The notes under the pieces were generated by a model. The model saw only the letters and a list, made by a program, of their open reading frames with translations, made no database searches and had not been told where the DNA came from. Source: Limnobacter alexandrii (GTDB lineage: Bacteria; Pseudomonadota; Gammaproteobacteria; Burkholderiales; Burkholderiaceae_B). From it: 64,000 nt of DNA. How positions within the stretch are numbered: position 1 is the first letter of the stretch; the number at the start of each line of letters is the position of its first letter. This document shows, in pieces, positions 25,934 to 38,527 of this stretch. The position numbers were made by a program, and so were the translations under genes. The stretch lies in assembly GCF_005871185.1 (NCBI RefSeq), contig NZ_SWKN01000006.1, forward strand, positions 1,156,451-1,220,450, in the 5' to 3' direction.

Positions 25934-26814
25934 TGTCGGGCGCTGTTGCATTGCATATTCACACCTCGCGCGCAGAAAAGCTGCAAAGCTCGTCCGCAAC
26001 GCGGGAAACGCAATGGGTCAAGTGGGCTCTGATTCTCACCGGAGTGGCCTTCTTTGGTTTCTTTTTGTTGCTGCCTTTGTTCGCTGTATTCGTGGAAGCA
26101 TTCCGCCAGGGAGTGTGGGTGTATTGGGAATCCTTGAAGGAACCCGATGCGGTCTACGCCTTGAAACTGACCTTGTTGGCTGCAGCAATTGCAGTGCCGC
26201 TGAATCTGGTGTTTGGTGTGGCCGCAGCCTGGGCGATTGCCAAGTTTGAGTTTCGAGGCAAGCAAGTTCTGATTACCTTAATTGACTTGCCATTTTCTGT
26301 GAGCCCTGTAATAGCGGGCCTGGTGTATGTGTTGTTGTTTGGCGCGCAGGGCTGGTTTGCACCTCTGTTGGCTGAGTACGAAATTCGTATTATTTTTGCG
26401 GTGCCTGGCATTGTGTTGGCCACGGTGTTTGTCACCGTACCTTTCATCGTTCGCGAGCTGATTCCGTTGATGGAAGCACAGGGCAAAGAGGAAGAAGAGG
26501 CCGCCGTGGTGTTGGGTGCGCGGGGTTGGCAAACTTTCTGGCATGTCACTTTGCCGAACATCAAGTGGGGTTTGTTGTATGGCGTTATTTTGTGTAATGC
26601 CCGCGCCATGGGCGAGTTTGGTGCGGTGTCGGTGGTGTCGGGCCACATTCGCGGTGAAACCAACACGCTGCCCTTGCATGTCGAAATTCTATACAACGAA
26701 TACCAGTTCTCAGCAGCGTTTGCAGTCGCTTCTATTCTCGCGTTTTTAGCCCTGATTACTTTGGGTATTAAAACCTGGGTTGAGCATCAAGTCGCCAAAC
26801 AGGGTGTGCACTAA
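25933..26814 (+). CDS. cysW: Sulfate ABC transporter permease CysW
   Basis: A 293-residue permease, partner of CysT. After a polar N-terminal stretch of about 35 residues it has six helices, the [18 protein letters not shown] region typical of CysW, and the EAA loop [21 protein letters not shown] further hallmark is [19 protein letters not shown]. Together with CysT it forms the membrane channel for sulfate. Its start overlaps the cysT stop (TAATG), and cysA follows after 12 bases with GAAGGA as ribosome site. Confidence 0.96.
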   Translation: MSGAVALHIHTSRAEKLQSSSATRETQWVKWALILTGVAFFGFFLLLPLFAVFVEAFRQGVWVYWESLKEPDAVYALKLTLLAAAIAVPLNLVFGVAAAWAIAKFEFRGKQVLITLIDLPFSVSPVIAGLVYVLLFGAQGWFAPLLAEYEIRIIFAVPGIVLATVFVTVPFIVRELIPLMEAQGKEEEEAAVVLGARGWQTFWHVTLPNIKWGLLYGVILCNARAMGEFGAVSVVSGHIRGETNTLPLHVEILYNEYQFSAAFAVASILAFLALITLGIKTWVEHQVAKQGVH

Positions 26815-26826
26815 GAAGGAATTATC

Positions 26827-27921
26827 ATGAGCATTCAAGTCAAAAACATTCACAAGCAGTTTGGCAATTTCACCGCCCTGAACAATGTCAGCCTGAATTT
26901 CAACAGCGGTGAGTTGGTCGCTTTACTGGGTCCATCGGGCTGCGGTAAAACAACTTTGCTGCGCATCATCGCAGGCCTGGAGCAGGCCGACAGCGGCACT
27001 GTGATTCTGGATGGAGAAGACACCTCTGATACGCATGTACGCGATCGAAATGTGGGTTTTGTGTTTCAGCATTACGCGCTGTTCAAGCACATGACTGTGT
27101 TCGACAATGTGGCCTTTGGCATGCGCATGAAGCCACGCAGTGAGCGGCCCAGCAAAGCAGAAATTGCAGACAAAGTGCACAGCCTGCTGAAGTTGGTCCA
27201 GCTGGATTGGTTGGCGGATCGTTTCCCTTCCCAGTTAAGCGGTGGACAACGCCAGCGCATTGCCTTGGCGCGCGCGTTGGCTGTAGAGCCCAAAGTGCTG
27301 CTGTTGGACGAACCGTTTGGTGCCCTGGATGCCAAGGTGCGCAAGGAGTTGCGTCGATGGTTGCGCCGCCTGCATGATGAACTGCACATCACGTCGATTT
27401 TTGTGACACACGATCAGGAAGAGGCCTTGGAAGTAGCCGACCGGGTTGTCTTGATGAACCAGGGCAATGTAGAGCAAATTGGTACCCCCGAAGAAGTTTA
27501 CCAATACCCGGCTACTCCTTTTGTGTACGGGTTTTTGGGCTCGGTCAATTTGTTCAAGGCACGTCACTTGGGCGATGGTCTTCAGGTTGGCGAGTCGAAC
27601 CTGGCGCATTCCGGTACAGTGTTGAACAGATCGGGCGAGGCAGTGCAGGGTACCGATGTGCTGGCGTTTGCGCGCCCGCATGAAATTGAAATTCACACAG
27701 AGCCTGATTTCTCGTTGGGCGTGCCTGCCAAAGTGGTGCGTGCGTTGCGCTTTGGTTTAAACACACGGATTGAACTGGATTCGGTTGATTTGCAGCCTGC
27801 CCAGCACTTTGATGTTGAAATCAGCGCAGAGCGCGCAGTGCAACTGAACTTGCAGGAAGGCCAGTTGGTTCGGCTTTCAGCCAAAGCTTTGAAGGTATTC
27901 GACTTGGTAGGTGTCGCATGA
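26827..27921 (+). CDS. cysA: Sulfate ABC transporter ATP-binding protein CysA
   Basis: A 364-residue ABC ATPase that drives sulfate import. Walker A is GPSGCGKTT at about 35-43, the Q-loop is in FVFQHYALF, the signature is LSGGQRQR, Walker B is VLLLDEP and the switch histidine is in FVTHDQEEA. The C-terminal 120 residues form a regulatory TOBE-like domain (FARPHEIEI). Its last codons overlap the start of the CysB-type regulator by four bases, so the regulator is cotranslated with the transporter it is expected to control. Confidence 0.97.
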   Translation: MSIQVKNIHKQFGNFTALNNVSLNFNSGELVALLGPSGCGKTTLLRIIAGLEQADSGTVILDGEDTSDTHVRDRNVGFVFQHYALFKHMTVFDNVAFGMRMKPRSERPSKAEIADKVHSLLKLVQLDWLADRFPSQLSGGQRQRIALARALAVEPKVLLLDEPFGALDAKVRKELRRWLRRLHDELHITSIFVTHDQEEALEVADRVVLMNQGNVEQIGTPEEVYQYPATPFVYGFLGSVNLFKARHLGDGLQVGESNLAHSGTVLNRSGEAVQGTDVLAFARPHEIEIHTEPDFSLGVPAKVVRALRFGLNTRIELDSVDLQPAQHFDVEISAERAVQLNLQEGQLVRLSAKALKVFDLVGVA

Positions 27922-28847
27922 ATTTTCAGCAGTTGCGTATTATTCGCGAAACGGTTCGTCAGGGATACAACCTGACCGAAGTGGCCAACAGTTTGTACAC
28001 CTCGCAACCCGGGGTTTCGAAACACATTCGCGATCTTGAAGAAGAGTTGGGTGTGGAATTGTTCATTCGCAAAGGCAAACGCCTGATGGGTTTGACTGAC
28101 CCTGGCAAGGAGTTGCTGGTGCTGGTTGAACGCATGTTGCTGGACGCCAAAAACATCAAGAACCTGGCTGAGCAATACAGCAGCCGCGACGTGGGACAGC
28201 TGACGGTTGTTACCACGCACACGCAGGCCCGCTATTCATTGCCCACGGTGGTGAATGAGTTTAAAAAGATTTTCCCGAAAGTTCACTTGCGCATGCATCA
28301 GGGAAGCCCCAAGGAAATTACGCAGATGCTGCTGGACGGCCAGGCCGACATTGGTATTGCGACGGAGGTGCTCGGTAACGTCGAGGATCTTGTTTCGTTT
28401 CCTTACTACCAGTGGAAGCATCAGGTGGTGGTGCAGCAAGGCCACCCTTTGTTGAAACTGGCCGAGCCTACTTTGCAGGATGTGGCTGAATACCCGATCG
28501 TGACTTATCAAGAGGGTTTCACCGGACGAATCAAGATTGACGAAACTTTCCGCAAACTGGGTTTAACACTGGATGTGGCCATTTCCGCGCTGGATGCGGA
28601 TGTCATTAAAACCTATGTGGAACTGGGCCTTGGTGTGGGCATTATTGCCAGCATGGCCTACAACCCGGTGAAGGACACAGGCCTGGCGGTGCTTGATATT
28701 GAATCGGATTTGCCAATGAACACTACCAGCATTGCGATTCGCAAAGGGCATTATTTGCGCTCGTTTGCATACAAGTTCATCGAGCTGTGTAATGGGGATT
28801 TGACCGAAGCCAGGTTGCTGGCGGCGTTGAATGATTCATTGGCTTAG
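27918..28847 (+). CDS. cysB: CysB-type LysR transcription regulator
   Basis: A 309-residue LysR family regulator of the CysB/Cbl group. Residues 1-60 form the winged helix-turn-helix ([15 protein letters not shown], then [20 protein letters not shown]), and the family's [13 protein letters not shown] and [11 protein letters not shown] segments mark the effector-binding domain. CysB-type proteins bind N-acetylserine or sulfate-related signals and switch on sulfate uptake and assimilation genes. It overlaps cysA by four bases. In many enterobacteria cysB is unlinked, so this arrangement, regulator at the operon end, is a feature of betaproteobacteria. The second mosaic repeat starts 14 bases after its stop. 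Confidence 0.95.
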   Translation: MNFQQLRIIRETVRQGYNLTEVANSLYTSQPGVSKHIRDLEEELGVELFIRKGKRLMGLTDPGKELLVLVERMLLDAKNIKNLAEQYSSRDVGQLTVVTTHTQARYSLPTVVNEFKKIFPKVHLRMHQGSPKEITQMLLDGQADIGIATEVLGNVEDLVSFPYYQWKHQVVVQQGHPLLKLAEPTLQDVAEYPIVTYQEGFTGRIKIDETFRKLGLTLDVAISALDADVIKTYVELGLGVGIIASMAYNPVKDTGLAVLDIESDLPMNTTSIAIRKGHYLRSFAYKFIELCNGDLTEARLLAALNDSLA

Positions 28848-28860
28848 GGGACAAGGTAAC

Positions 28861-29356
28861 TCGGCGTGGGTTACTTGTGTCGTACTGGCCAGGTGACTTG
28901 GGAGCTAAACTTGAAGGGTCACCGCTGCCCGAAAACTTGGCATATCGTCTTGTCTGCTTGAGCCTGCACTAAGCCAAGCCCTCCGAAAGTAACGGTCGGG
29001 TCTTGGCTTTCGCGCCAAGGCGCGATCGCTAGTCTCTGCGCACCAAGCCGGCAAGTTTTCTGACTGGTCATCGTGCGACCCATTGCAAGTTCAGCTCCGA
29101 GTCACCACTGGCTCAACAGCCCAATCGGCGGCGGAGTTTCGATCGCCTCGCCTTCAAGAAAACCTGCCCGTTTGAATTCATCCGCCACGGTCGGCCATGG
29201 GCCGGCACCGAGACTCGGCCCGCCCTTTTGCCGAGCGAGGTGAGTCAGGGTGAATCTCAAAAAGGGAAAACCAGGTTTTCAGGCGAGAGATCGGAACCCA
29301 AGCTGATTGGGCTGTTAACCGGCAGGCGAGAGATCGGAACCCAAGCTGGTTGGGCT
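28861..29356. repeat. Mosaic intergenic repeat, copy 2
   Basis: About 495 non-coding bases between cysB and the flavin reductase gene, sharing modules with copy 1. Module A is 28861-28887 (two mismatches to copy 1), B 28891-28927, D 29083-29170, C 29206-29282 in inverted orientation, and E units start at about 29281 and 29324. The order is A-B-D-C(inverted)-E-E, compared with B-A-C-D-E-E in copy 1. A perfect palindrome TCGCGCC-AA-GGCGCGA lies at 29010-29025. Each E unit contains a CCCAA...TTGGG stem. No gene-like frame is present. The two copies bracket the whole sulfate block. Function and origin are unknown. Confidence 0.85.
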
Positions 29357-29390
29357 AAATAAACCAGCTGTCGAGCAAGCAAGAATTTGA

Positions 29391-29915
29391 TCAGTTCCGG
29401 AAGTACTTCCTCGACCGATACACCAGCGCCTCGCCTTCGCGATAATCGCAGCGCAACACCTCGCCCACCATGATGAAATGATCACCTTCATCGTAGCGGC
29501 TGCGCACTTTGCATTCAAAATGCGCCAAGGCGTGGGGAATCAAAGGCGCGCCACCCAAGCCCTCAATCACCTCCAGGCCAGCAAACCGATCGCCTTTGAA
29601 GGTTGAAAAGTGATGTGACAATTCTTCCTGATCGGCAGACAACACACTCACGCCATAATGCGTGGCGGCTGCAAATGCATCGTGACTGCTGGCTTTCTTC
29701 GACAAGCTCCACAACACCAAAGGCGGGTGTAGCGAGACCGAGTTAAATGAATTGGCCGTCACTCCCACGTATTTGCCCTCGGCATTTTTGGTGGTGATGA
29801 TGGTGATGCCAGTGGCAAACTGGGCCAGCGCTTGCCGAAACATGTGCGCGTCCAGTTCGGCGTCGCCTTCGCGTTTCTCGGCGCGAATGAATTCGGGTTT
29901 GGCAGGTTGTTGCAT
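29391..29915 (-). CDS. Flavin reductase family protein (FMN-binding split barrel)
   Basis: A 174-residue protein of the flavin reductase-like family (HpaC/flavoredoxin type). The pattern FRQALAQFATGITIITT, then GVTANSFNSVSLHPPLVLWSL, is the FMN-binding core; further on GDRFAGLEV and HALAHFECKV are typical. Such enzymes use NAD(P)H to make reduced flavin for a partner monooxygenase, though some bind FMN for other ends. No monooxygenase gene lies nearby. The gene faces tgt head-to-head across about 140 bases. The partner is unknown; the family call is firm. Confidence 0.9.
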   Translation of the reverse strand: MQQPAKPEFIRAEKREGDAELDAHMFRQALAQFATGITIITTKNAEGKYVGVTANSFNSVSLHPPLVLWSLSKKASSHDAFAAATHYGVSVLSADQEELSHHFSTFKGDRFAGLEVIEGLGGAPLIPHALAHFECKVRSRYDEGDHFIMVGEVLRCDYREGEALVYRSRKYFRN

Positions 29916-30025
29916 GGGGTACTTCTAATTTTGTGAATGACTCCATTGTGCCAAACAAGCGCTTGAATTGCTGGAATGGTGACTCAAAACGTGGTTTTCA
30001 GACCCATGTGCTTGAAATGATTTAA

Positions 30026-32722
<2,697 letters not shown>

Positions 32723-32726
<4 letters not shown>

Positions 32727-35542
32727 GCGCTTTTACTGCCGAGATGCTTTTCAAGGCCACCAGTGAGATCCTCAATCAGGCGGTTCACGGCAATGGCCAG
32801 GTCGCGTTGTTGCTCAGCAGAACTTGTAATTTGCTTCACACTTTCACCGGTCTCGGTCACGCTGCTCAAAATTCCTTCAAAGCTTTGTGCAGCGTTCTGG
32901 CTCACTTCAACGCCTTCCTCAACTTGCGCTACCGATTCTTCAATCAGTGTGGCAATTTCGCGCGCAGCGCTTGAACTGCTTTCGGCCAACTTTCGCACCT
33001 CGGCGGCCACCACGGAAAACCCAACGCCATGTTGACCAGCGCGTGCAGCTTCAATTGCAGCATTAAATGCCAGCAAGTTGGTTTGATTGGCAATGTCACC
33101 GATCACTCGCACTATTTCCGACACCTTGCTGGAGCTATTCTGAATGGCATGAATTGCAGCGATGGATCGCTTCAATTCCTTGCTGCCCAGGTTCGCCGCG
33201 TCAAGGCCCTTTTGTGCCAGTTGAGTGGCCGTGGCCGAGTTGCCTGAAATGTCGGTAATGCTCTCGACCAGCTTGGACACACGTTCCCGCATTTCGCCCG
33301 ACTTTTTGTTGATGCCTTGTTCCAACATCACTTCTTTCGTTACGTCGTAAGCGTACTTCACCACCTTCACCACATTGCCGTTCAAATCCAGAATGGGGTT
33401 GTAGGTGGCTTGAATCCACACATCCCGATTGAACTTGCCCACGCGGTGAAAGCGACCGCTGACGAATTTTCCTTCGTTCAGTTTCAACCAGAAGTCGCGG
33501 TACTCTTCGCTTTGTGTGTATTCCAGCGTACAGAAAATGCTGTGGTGCTGGCCCTGAATTTCTCGTGAGGTGTAACCCATGGCATTCAGGAAGTTGCGGT
33601 TGGCATTGAGCACATGGCCATCCAGATCAAACTCAATAACAGCTTGTCCCAAATTGATCGCTTCTACCTTGGCTTCAAATTCCGAGTTTTTCAGCTTGCT
33701 TTGGGTCACATCGCTGGCAAATTTCACCACCTTGACCAGGTTGCCGCGCGGGTCATAAATCGGGTTGTAGGTGGCTTGAATCCACACCTCGCGCCCACCT
33801 TTGGCCACGCGCTTGTATTCACCTGCTTCAAACTGACCGCGGCCCAGGCTTTCCCAAAACGCCTGGTACTGCGGTGTGGCTGCATAGGCGGCATCCACAA
33901 ACATGCGGTGGTGGCGACCTGTAATTTCCTCGGCCGAGTATTCCATCAGCTTCAAAAAGTTACCGTTGGCATAGAGCACCTTGCCTTGCATGTCGAATTC
34001 AATCACTGCCTGCGAACGGTCAATCGCCCCCAGTTTGCCCTCGGCATCCAGACGGGAAAGTTTGGACTCGGTGATGTCTTGCAACATGAGCACCACTTTG
34101 ATCAATTGCCCCTCAAGGCCAATCACCGGGCTGCGTGTGCCTGAAAGCCAAATTTCCTTGCCGCCCACACCCTTGTAGCGGAATTCACCGGCCAGGTTCT
34201 TGCCTTCCCGCAGATCGTTCCAGGTCTTGAAATGGCTGCTGTCGTTGCGTTCTTCATCGAACATCAAAAAGCCCTCAGACTTGTCCACCAAATCGGCTTG
34301 GCTGTAGCCCAGTGATTTCTGCATCAATTCATTGCAGCCAAGAATTTTCCCTTCTGCATTGAATTCAAGAATACAACTGGTGTTGGAGACTGAATCCATG
34401 CGCGCCTGGGTTTCAATGGCCTGCAATTTGGACTGGGTGATGTCGCTGCAAAACTTGATGACCTTCACGGGGTTGCCTTCCAGGTCAAGAATCGGGTTGT
34501 AGCTGGCCTGAATCCAGATTCGCTTGCCGTGGTTGCCCATGCGCAGGTATTCGCCAGAATCAAATTCACCTTGCCCCAGCTTGCGCCAGAAAGCACGGTA
34601 TGCGCCGCTGCTGGCCTCTTCCTTGTCCACAAACATGCTATGGTGCTGACCGACAATGTCGCCCAGCGAATAGCCGGTCAAGCTCAGGAAATTCTCGTTG
34701 GCGCTCAAAATATTGCCACCCAAGTCAAACTCGATAATGCCTTGAGAACGGTTCATGGCGTTTACCTTGCCATCGTCTTCAATTGCCTTGATCTTGGCTG
34801 CGGTAATGTCGCTTGCAAATTTAACCACTTTCACCGGCTTGCCATTCACGCCAAGAATGGGCGTGTAGGTGGCTTGCAGCCACACCGGGCGGCCCTGTCG
34901 GTTAACGCGCATGAATTCGCCAGACCTGAATTCCCCGGCCGCCAGGTCTTTCCAGAAATTGCTGTATTCCTCAGACTCCGCATAGTGTTTTTCGCAAAAC
35001 TGGCGGTGATGCTGCCCCACAATTTCTTGCAGGCGGTAGCCCATGGTGTTCAAGAAATTGTCGTTGGCCGCCAGAATGCGGCCTGTGGTGTCGAACTCAA
35101 TCACAGCCTGGGTTTTGTCAATGGCCGCTACTTTGCCTTCATTTTCAAGTGACTTGCTCTTGGCTTCTGTAATGTTGCTTGCAATCTTGATCACAGATAC
35201 CAAATTGCCGTCGTCGTCCCGCACCGGGTTGTAGCTGGCCTGGATATACACCTCCTGGCCCTGTGAATCCAGTCGCAAAAATTCGCCGCTTTGAAACTCA
35301 CCCTCGCGCAACTTGTTCCAGAACAAGCCGTATTCCTCGGATTCCCTGGTGCTGACCGTGCAAAACAGGCTGTGGTGTTTGCCCAGTATTTCCTCTTCCG
35401 TGTAGCCAAACACACTCAGAAAGTTGGCGTTGGCGTACAGCACATTGCCGTTCAGGTCGAATTCAATGCAGGCTTGGCTCATGGCCAGCGCATTGAACAG
35501 GTGGGTACGGTGATTGTTCAGCTGCTCGGGGTTGGGTGTCAT
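32723..35542 (-). CDS. Soluble chemoreceptor with six PAS domains
   Basis: A 939-residue methyl-accepting chemotaxis protein without membrane helices. Six PAS-PAC units of about 122 residues fill residues 12-745; each has the pattern IEFDxxGxxLxANxNFL, a GY turn, a GxHHxxF motif (absent in unit four) and the segment IWIQATYNPI with a FASDIT end. The last 190 residues form the four-helix signalling hairpin with the conserved tip AFNAAIEAARAGQHGVGFSVVA and EVRKLAESS. The architecture is that of BdlA-type cytoplasmic receptors, which have only two PAS domains, so this is an expanded version. PAS units may bind haem or flavin and sense oxygen or redox state. The triple-CheW gene follows by ATGA overlap. 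Confidence 0.93.
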
Positions 35543-35848
35543 GGGTCGCCTTGCTGGTCAGAATGGGTTGGCTCGATTGGGGTAAATACCATTGTGTGTT
35601 GCGCAGGGCTGGCCAATCAGTCAATAAAACAGGTAATCACGGGTCAATTGCGGTTTTTCGATCCCTGGGAATCGCACATTTGGAGAGGGGGGGTAATGCA
35701 GGGGGAGGGGTTTCAAGGCCTATATGGCAGGCTTTCAGTTTGGCGTAAGTTTTCGCTTTGATACTCGTTCGCAAGCCTAGGCTCGGGAGGGATGTGACCT
35801 CGTATTCCGTGCCTGCGGTTAACAACAACCTTAAAAAGGAGACAAGCG
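35543..35848. promoter_or_regulatory. Intergenic region with G-rich tract
   Basis: About 306 bases between the divergent receptor gene and the DUF4212/symporter operon, expected to hold both promoters. The plus strand has runs of seven, five and four G at 35687-35693, 35701-35705 and 35707-35710, enough in principle for a G-quadruplex. An AAGGAG at about 35835 is the ribosome site of the DUF4212 gene. I could not assign a -10/-35 or sigma-54 site with confidence. Confidence 0.4.
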
Positions 35849-36109
35849 ATGAGCAACCCAAAGGGCGGTGAAGCCTACTGGAAAGCGACACTCGGCCTGT
35901 TGACCAAGATCATGATCGTGTGGTTTTTGGTTTCTTACGGCGCCGGCATTCTGTTTGTTGAGCAACTCAATCAATTCAGCATTGGTGGTTACCCACTGGG
36001 CTTCTGGTTTGCACAACAAGGTTCTATCTACACGTTCATCATTCTTATTTTCTACTATGCGAAGAAAATGGGACAGATTGACCGCGAACACGACGTCCAC
36101 GAAAACTAA
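35849..36109 (+). CDS. DUF4212 small subunit of sodium/solute symporter
   Basis: An 86-residue membrane protein with two helices (about 18-38 and 58-76) and the DUF4212 hallmark residues: YWKATLGLLTKIMIVWFL, SYGAGILF, GGYPLGFWFAQQGS and FYYAKKM. DUF4212 proteins are encoded directly before VC_2705-type sodium/solute symporters and are thought to be a small subunit or stabiliser. AAGGAG precedes the ATG, and the symporter gene follows after 11 bases. Its small size and pairing make the call strong; the exact function is not known. Confidence 0.92.
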   Translation: MSNPKGGEAYWKATLGLLTKIMIVWFLVSYGAGILFVEQLNQFSIGGYPLGFWFAQQGSIYTFIILIFYYAKKMGQIDREHDVHEN

Positions 36110-36120
36110 GGAGATTGCTG

Positions 36121-37926
36121 ATGGATTTGCAAACAATCACCTACGTGATCGTGGGTTTGAGTTTTGCGCTGTACCTCGGTATTGCGTTTTGGGCTCGTGC
36201 TGGCAGCACGGGTGAGTTTTATGTGGCTGGCGGTGGTGTTCACCCCGTGGCCAACGGCATGGCGACTGCGGCGGACTGGATGTCTGCCGCTTCGTTCATT
36301 TCAATGGCCGGTCTGATTGCCAACATGGGTTACGGCGGTTCCGTATTCCTGATGGGCTGGACCGGTGGTTATGTGTTGCTGGCGATGTTGCTGGCCCCCT
36401 ACTTGCGCAAGTTCGGCAAGTTCACGGTACCTCAGTTCATTGGCGATCGTTACTACTCCAACACGGCACGTACAGTGGCTGTGATCTGTTTGCTGGTTGC
36501 TTCCATTACTTACGTAATTGGACAGATGACCGGTGTGGGTGTGGCGTTCTCCCGATTCCTGGGCGTGTCTGCTGAAGTAGGTATTTATGTGGGTATGGGT
36601 ATTGTGTTCATGTACGCTGTGTTTGGCGGCATGAAAGGCATTACCTACACGCAGATCGCACAGTATTGCGTGTTGATCATGGCCTACACCATTCCTGCTA
36701 TCTTCATTTCCCTGAACCTGACAGGCAATCCTTTGCCACAGCTGGGTCTGGGTTCTGACATGTTGGCCAACGGGCAGCCCATGCTGGCTACCTTGGACAA
36801 AGTTGTGACTGACCTTGGCTTTAGCCAATACACCACGACTCCTGCGGGCGGCAGCTACCTGAACACCTTCTTCTACACCGTTAGCTTGATGATTGGTACC
36901 GCGGGCCTTCCCCACGTGATCATTCGCTTCTTCACTGTACCTACAGTGGCTGATGCGCGTTCATCTGCCGGTTGGGCACTGGTTTTCATTGCGATTTTGT
37001 ACACCACAGCACCTGCTGTTGGCGCAATGGCCCGTTACAACCTGCACGCCACGGTCAATACCAGTGTGGCCACAGGCGGCGATTTGTTTGCAGCCGATGC
37101 AGCCTTGCCAATTGACCAGAAACCGGCCTGGATGGGTCGCTGGGAAACCACTGGCCTGTTGAAGTTTGAAGACAAGAACGGCGACGGTCGCATTCAGTAC
37201 TACAACGACAAGTCCAAAGACGAAGCATTCCTGGCCAAAGCAGAAGCTGCTGGCTGGAAAGGCAGTGAAATGACAGTGAACGCCGACATTATGGTGTTGG
37301 CCAACCCTGAAATTGCATTGTTGCCCAACTGGGTGATCGCCTTGGTGGCCGCCGGTGGTTTGGCTGCTGCGTTGTCGACTGCGGCTGGTTTGTTGCTGGC
37401 GATCTCGTCTGCGGTTTCGCATGACTTGATCAAGGGCGTGTTCAATCCAAGTATTTCTGAAAAGAGCGAATTGCTGGCCGGTAAAATTTCCATGGCCTTC
37501 GCGATTGTTCTGGCCGGTTATCTGGGCTTGAACCCACCGGGCTTCGCGGCGGGTACTGTGGCTTTGGCCTTCGGTATTGCGGCATCAAGCCTGTTCCCTG
37601 TGATCATGATGGGCATTTTCTCCAAAACCATGAACTCCACAGGCGCCATCGTGGGTATGTTGACTGGCTTGGCAGTTACCCTGTTCTACGTGTTTGCGCA
37701 CAAGGGTATCTTGTTCGTCAACGGTACGGAGTACCTGCACTTGGTGGGCGGAGCCAACGGCTTCTTCGGCATCACGCCTGAAGCTTTCGGTACCGTGGGT
37801 GCAATCTGTAACTTTGTTGTGGCCTACCTGGTCAGCAAAGTAACTGCACCACCACCCGAGCATATTCAGCACCTGGTTGAAGACGTACGTACCCCGCGTG
37901 GTGCAGGCGTGGCAACTGGTCACTGA
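36121..37926 (+). CDS. Sodium/solute symporter, VC_2705 family
   Basis: A 601-residue sodium:solute symporter with about 13 helices, related to the acetate permease ActP. The start at 36121 is set by AAGGAG seven bases upstream; a TTG six bases earlier is less likely. Typical parts include FYVAGGGVHPVANGMATAAD, DWMSAASFISMAGLI and LAAALSTAAGLLLAISSAVS. Between helices, at about residues 340-390, lies an insert with an EF-hand-like loop DKNGDGRIQ, of the sort known in this family. The substrate is probably a short organic acid such as acetate or a related compound, driven by sodium. A strong terminator follows 57 bases after the stop. Confidence 0.92.
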   Translation: MDLQTITYVIVGLSFALYLGIAFWARAGSTGEFYVAGGGVHPVANGMATAADWMSAASFISMAGLIANMGYGGSVFLMGWTGGYVLLAMLLAPYLRKFGKFTVPQFIGDRYYSNTARTVAVICLLVASITYVIGQMTGVGVAFSRFLGVSAEVGIYVGMGIVFMYAVFGGMKGITYTQIAQYCVLIMAYTIPAIFISLNLTGNPLPQLGLGSDMLANGQPMLATLDKVVTDLGFSQYTTTPAGGSYLNTFFYTVSLMIGTAGLPHVIIRFFTVPTVADARSSAGWALVFIAILYTTAPAVGAMARYNLHATVNTSVATGGDLFAADAALPIDQKPAWMGRWETTGLLKFEDKNGDGRIQYYNDKSKDEAFLAKAEAAGWKGSEMTVNADIMVLANPEIALLPNWVIALVAAGGLAAALSTAAGLLLAISSAVSHDLIKGVFNPSISEKSELLAGKISMAFAIVLAGYLGLNPPGFAAGTVALAFGIAASSLFPVIMMGIFSKTMNSTGAIVGMLTGLAVTLFYVFAHKGILFVNGTEYLHLVGGANGFFGITPEAFGTVGAICNFVVAYLVSKVTAPPPEHIQHLVEDVRTPRGAGVATGH

Positions 37927-37982
37927 TTGATTGTTCAACAATAACCACTGCCTTCACTGAAAGGCAGGGCTTGAGAAGCTTA

Positions 37983-38017
37983 AAAGCCCGGTGAGAAATC
38001 ACCGGGCTTTTTATTTT
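37983..38017 (+). terminator. Rho-independent terminator, bidirectional
   Basis: A perfect 12-pair stem AAAGCCCGGTGA / TCACCGGGCTTT with a GAAA loop, followed by TTATTTTTC. It ends the symporter operon. The stem begins with an A-run on the plus strand, so it can also end transcription from the convergent YkvA-like gene that stops at 38045. Confidence 0.95.
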
Positions 38018-38044
38018 TCTAGAGTAAAACTGTTACTTCCACAC

Positions 38045-38494
38045 TCAAAAAAATGCTCCAATGCTTTGAAATTGAGCCTGTACCCACGGGTGGCTCGCCA
38101 ATGCAGCAATGAGCAAACCCACCAGTAAAACAATCCCGAAAGGCTTTAGGGGGCTTGTTTTGACTGTGTTTGTTGGTGCAGCTTGCGTGTTGCTTTTGGT
38201 GGCTGGTTTGGTCTCGGTTGCTTCCACAGGCAGGCTGTTTTTCACCTTTTCTGGAACAACTTTGCCCAAAAACCACATGGCGGCACTAATCACGACCAGG
38301 TCGTCGGTGATGCCAAAAAGCACCAAAAAGTCGGGAATCAGGTCGATGGGGCTGAACAGGTAAAGCACCACCGCCAACATGAAGCCCTTGATCCATTTGG
38401 GCGTGTCGGCATGCCGAAAAGCGTGCCACAGCATGCGGCCGTGGTTTTTCAGTGCCTTGAGTTTGGTAAGTATCGGAAAAAAACGTGTGATCAT
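38045..38494 (-). CDS. YkvA-like DUF1232 membrane protein
   Basis: A 149-residue membrane protein. Residues about 30-80 form the DUF1232 domain with the family motif YLFSPIDLIPDFLVLFG followed by ITDDLVVISAAMWFL. A linker rich in alanine, threonine and proline (about 95-115) leads to a last membrane helix near 120-138. The family is broad and no function is established. It converges with the symporter operon across the shared terminator, and is head-to-head with the SRPBCC gene across about 33 bases, so their promoters must overlap. Confidence 0.82.
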   Translation of the reverse strand: MITRFFPILTKLKALKNHGRMLWHAFRHADTPKWIKGFMLAVVLYLFSPIDLIPDFLVLFGITDDLVVISAAMWFLGKVVPEKVKNSLPVEATETKPATKSNTQAAPTNTVKTSPLKPFGIVLLVGLLIAALASHPWVQAQFQSIGAFF

Positions 38495-38527
38495 GCGCAG
38501 TACTCAACAACTAAAAGAGGATTCATT

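Noticed and set aside
33614-35152. Long plus-strand frames of 176 and 207 codons within the receptor gene
   Set aside because: They are antisense shadows of the repeated PAS units, which is why they resemble each other.
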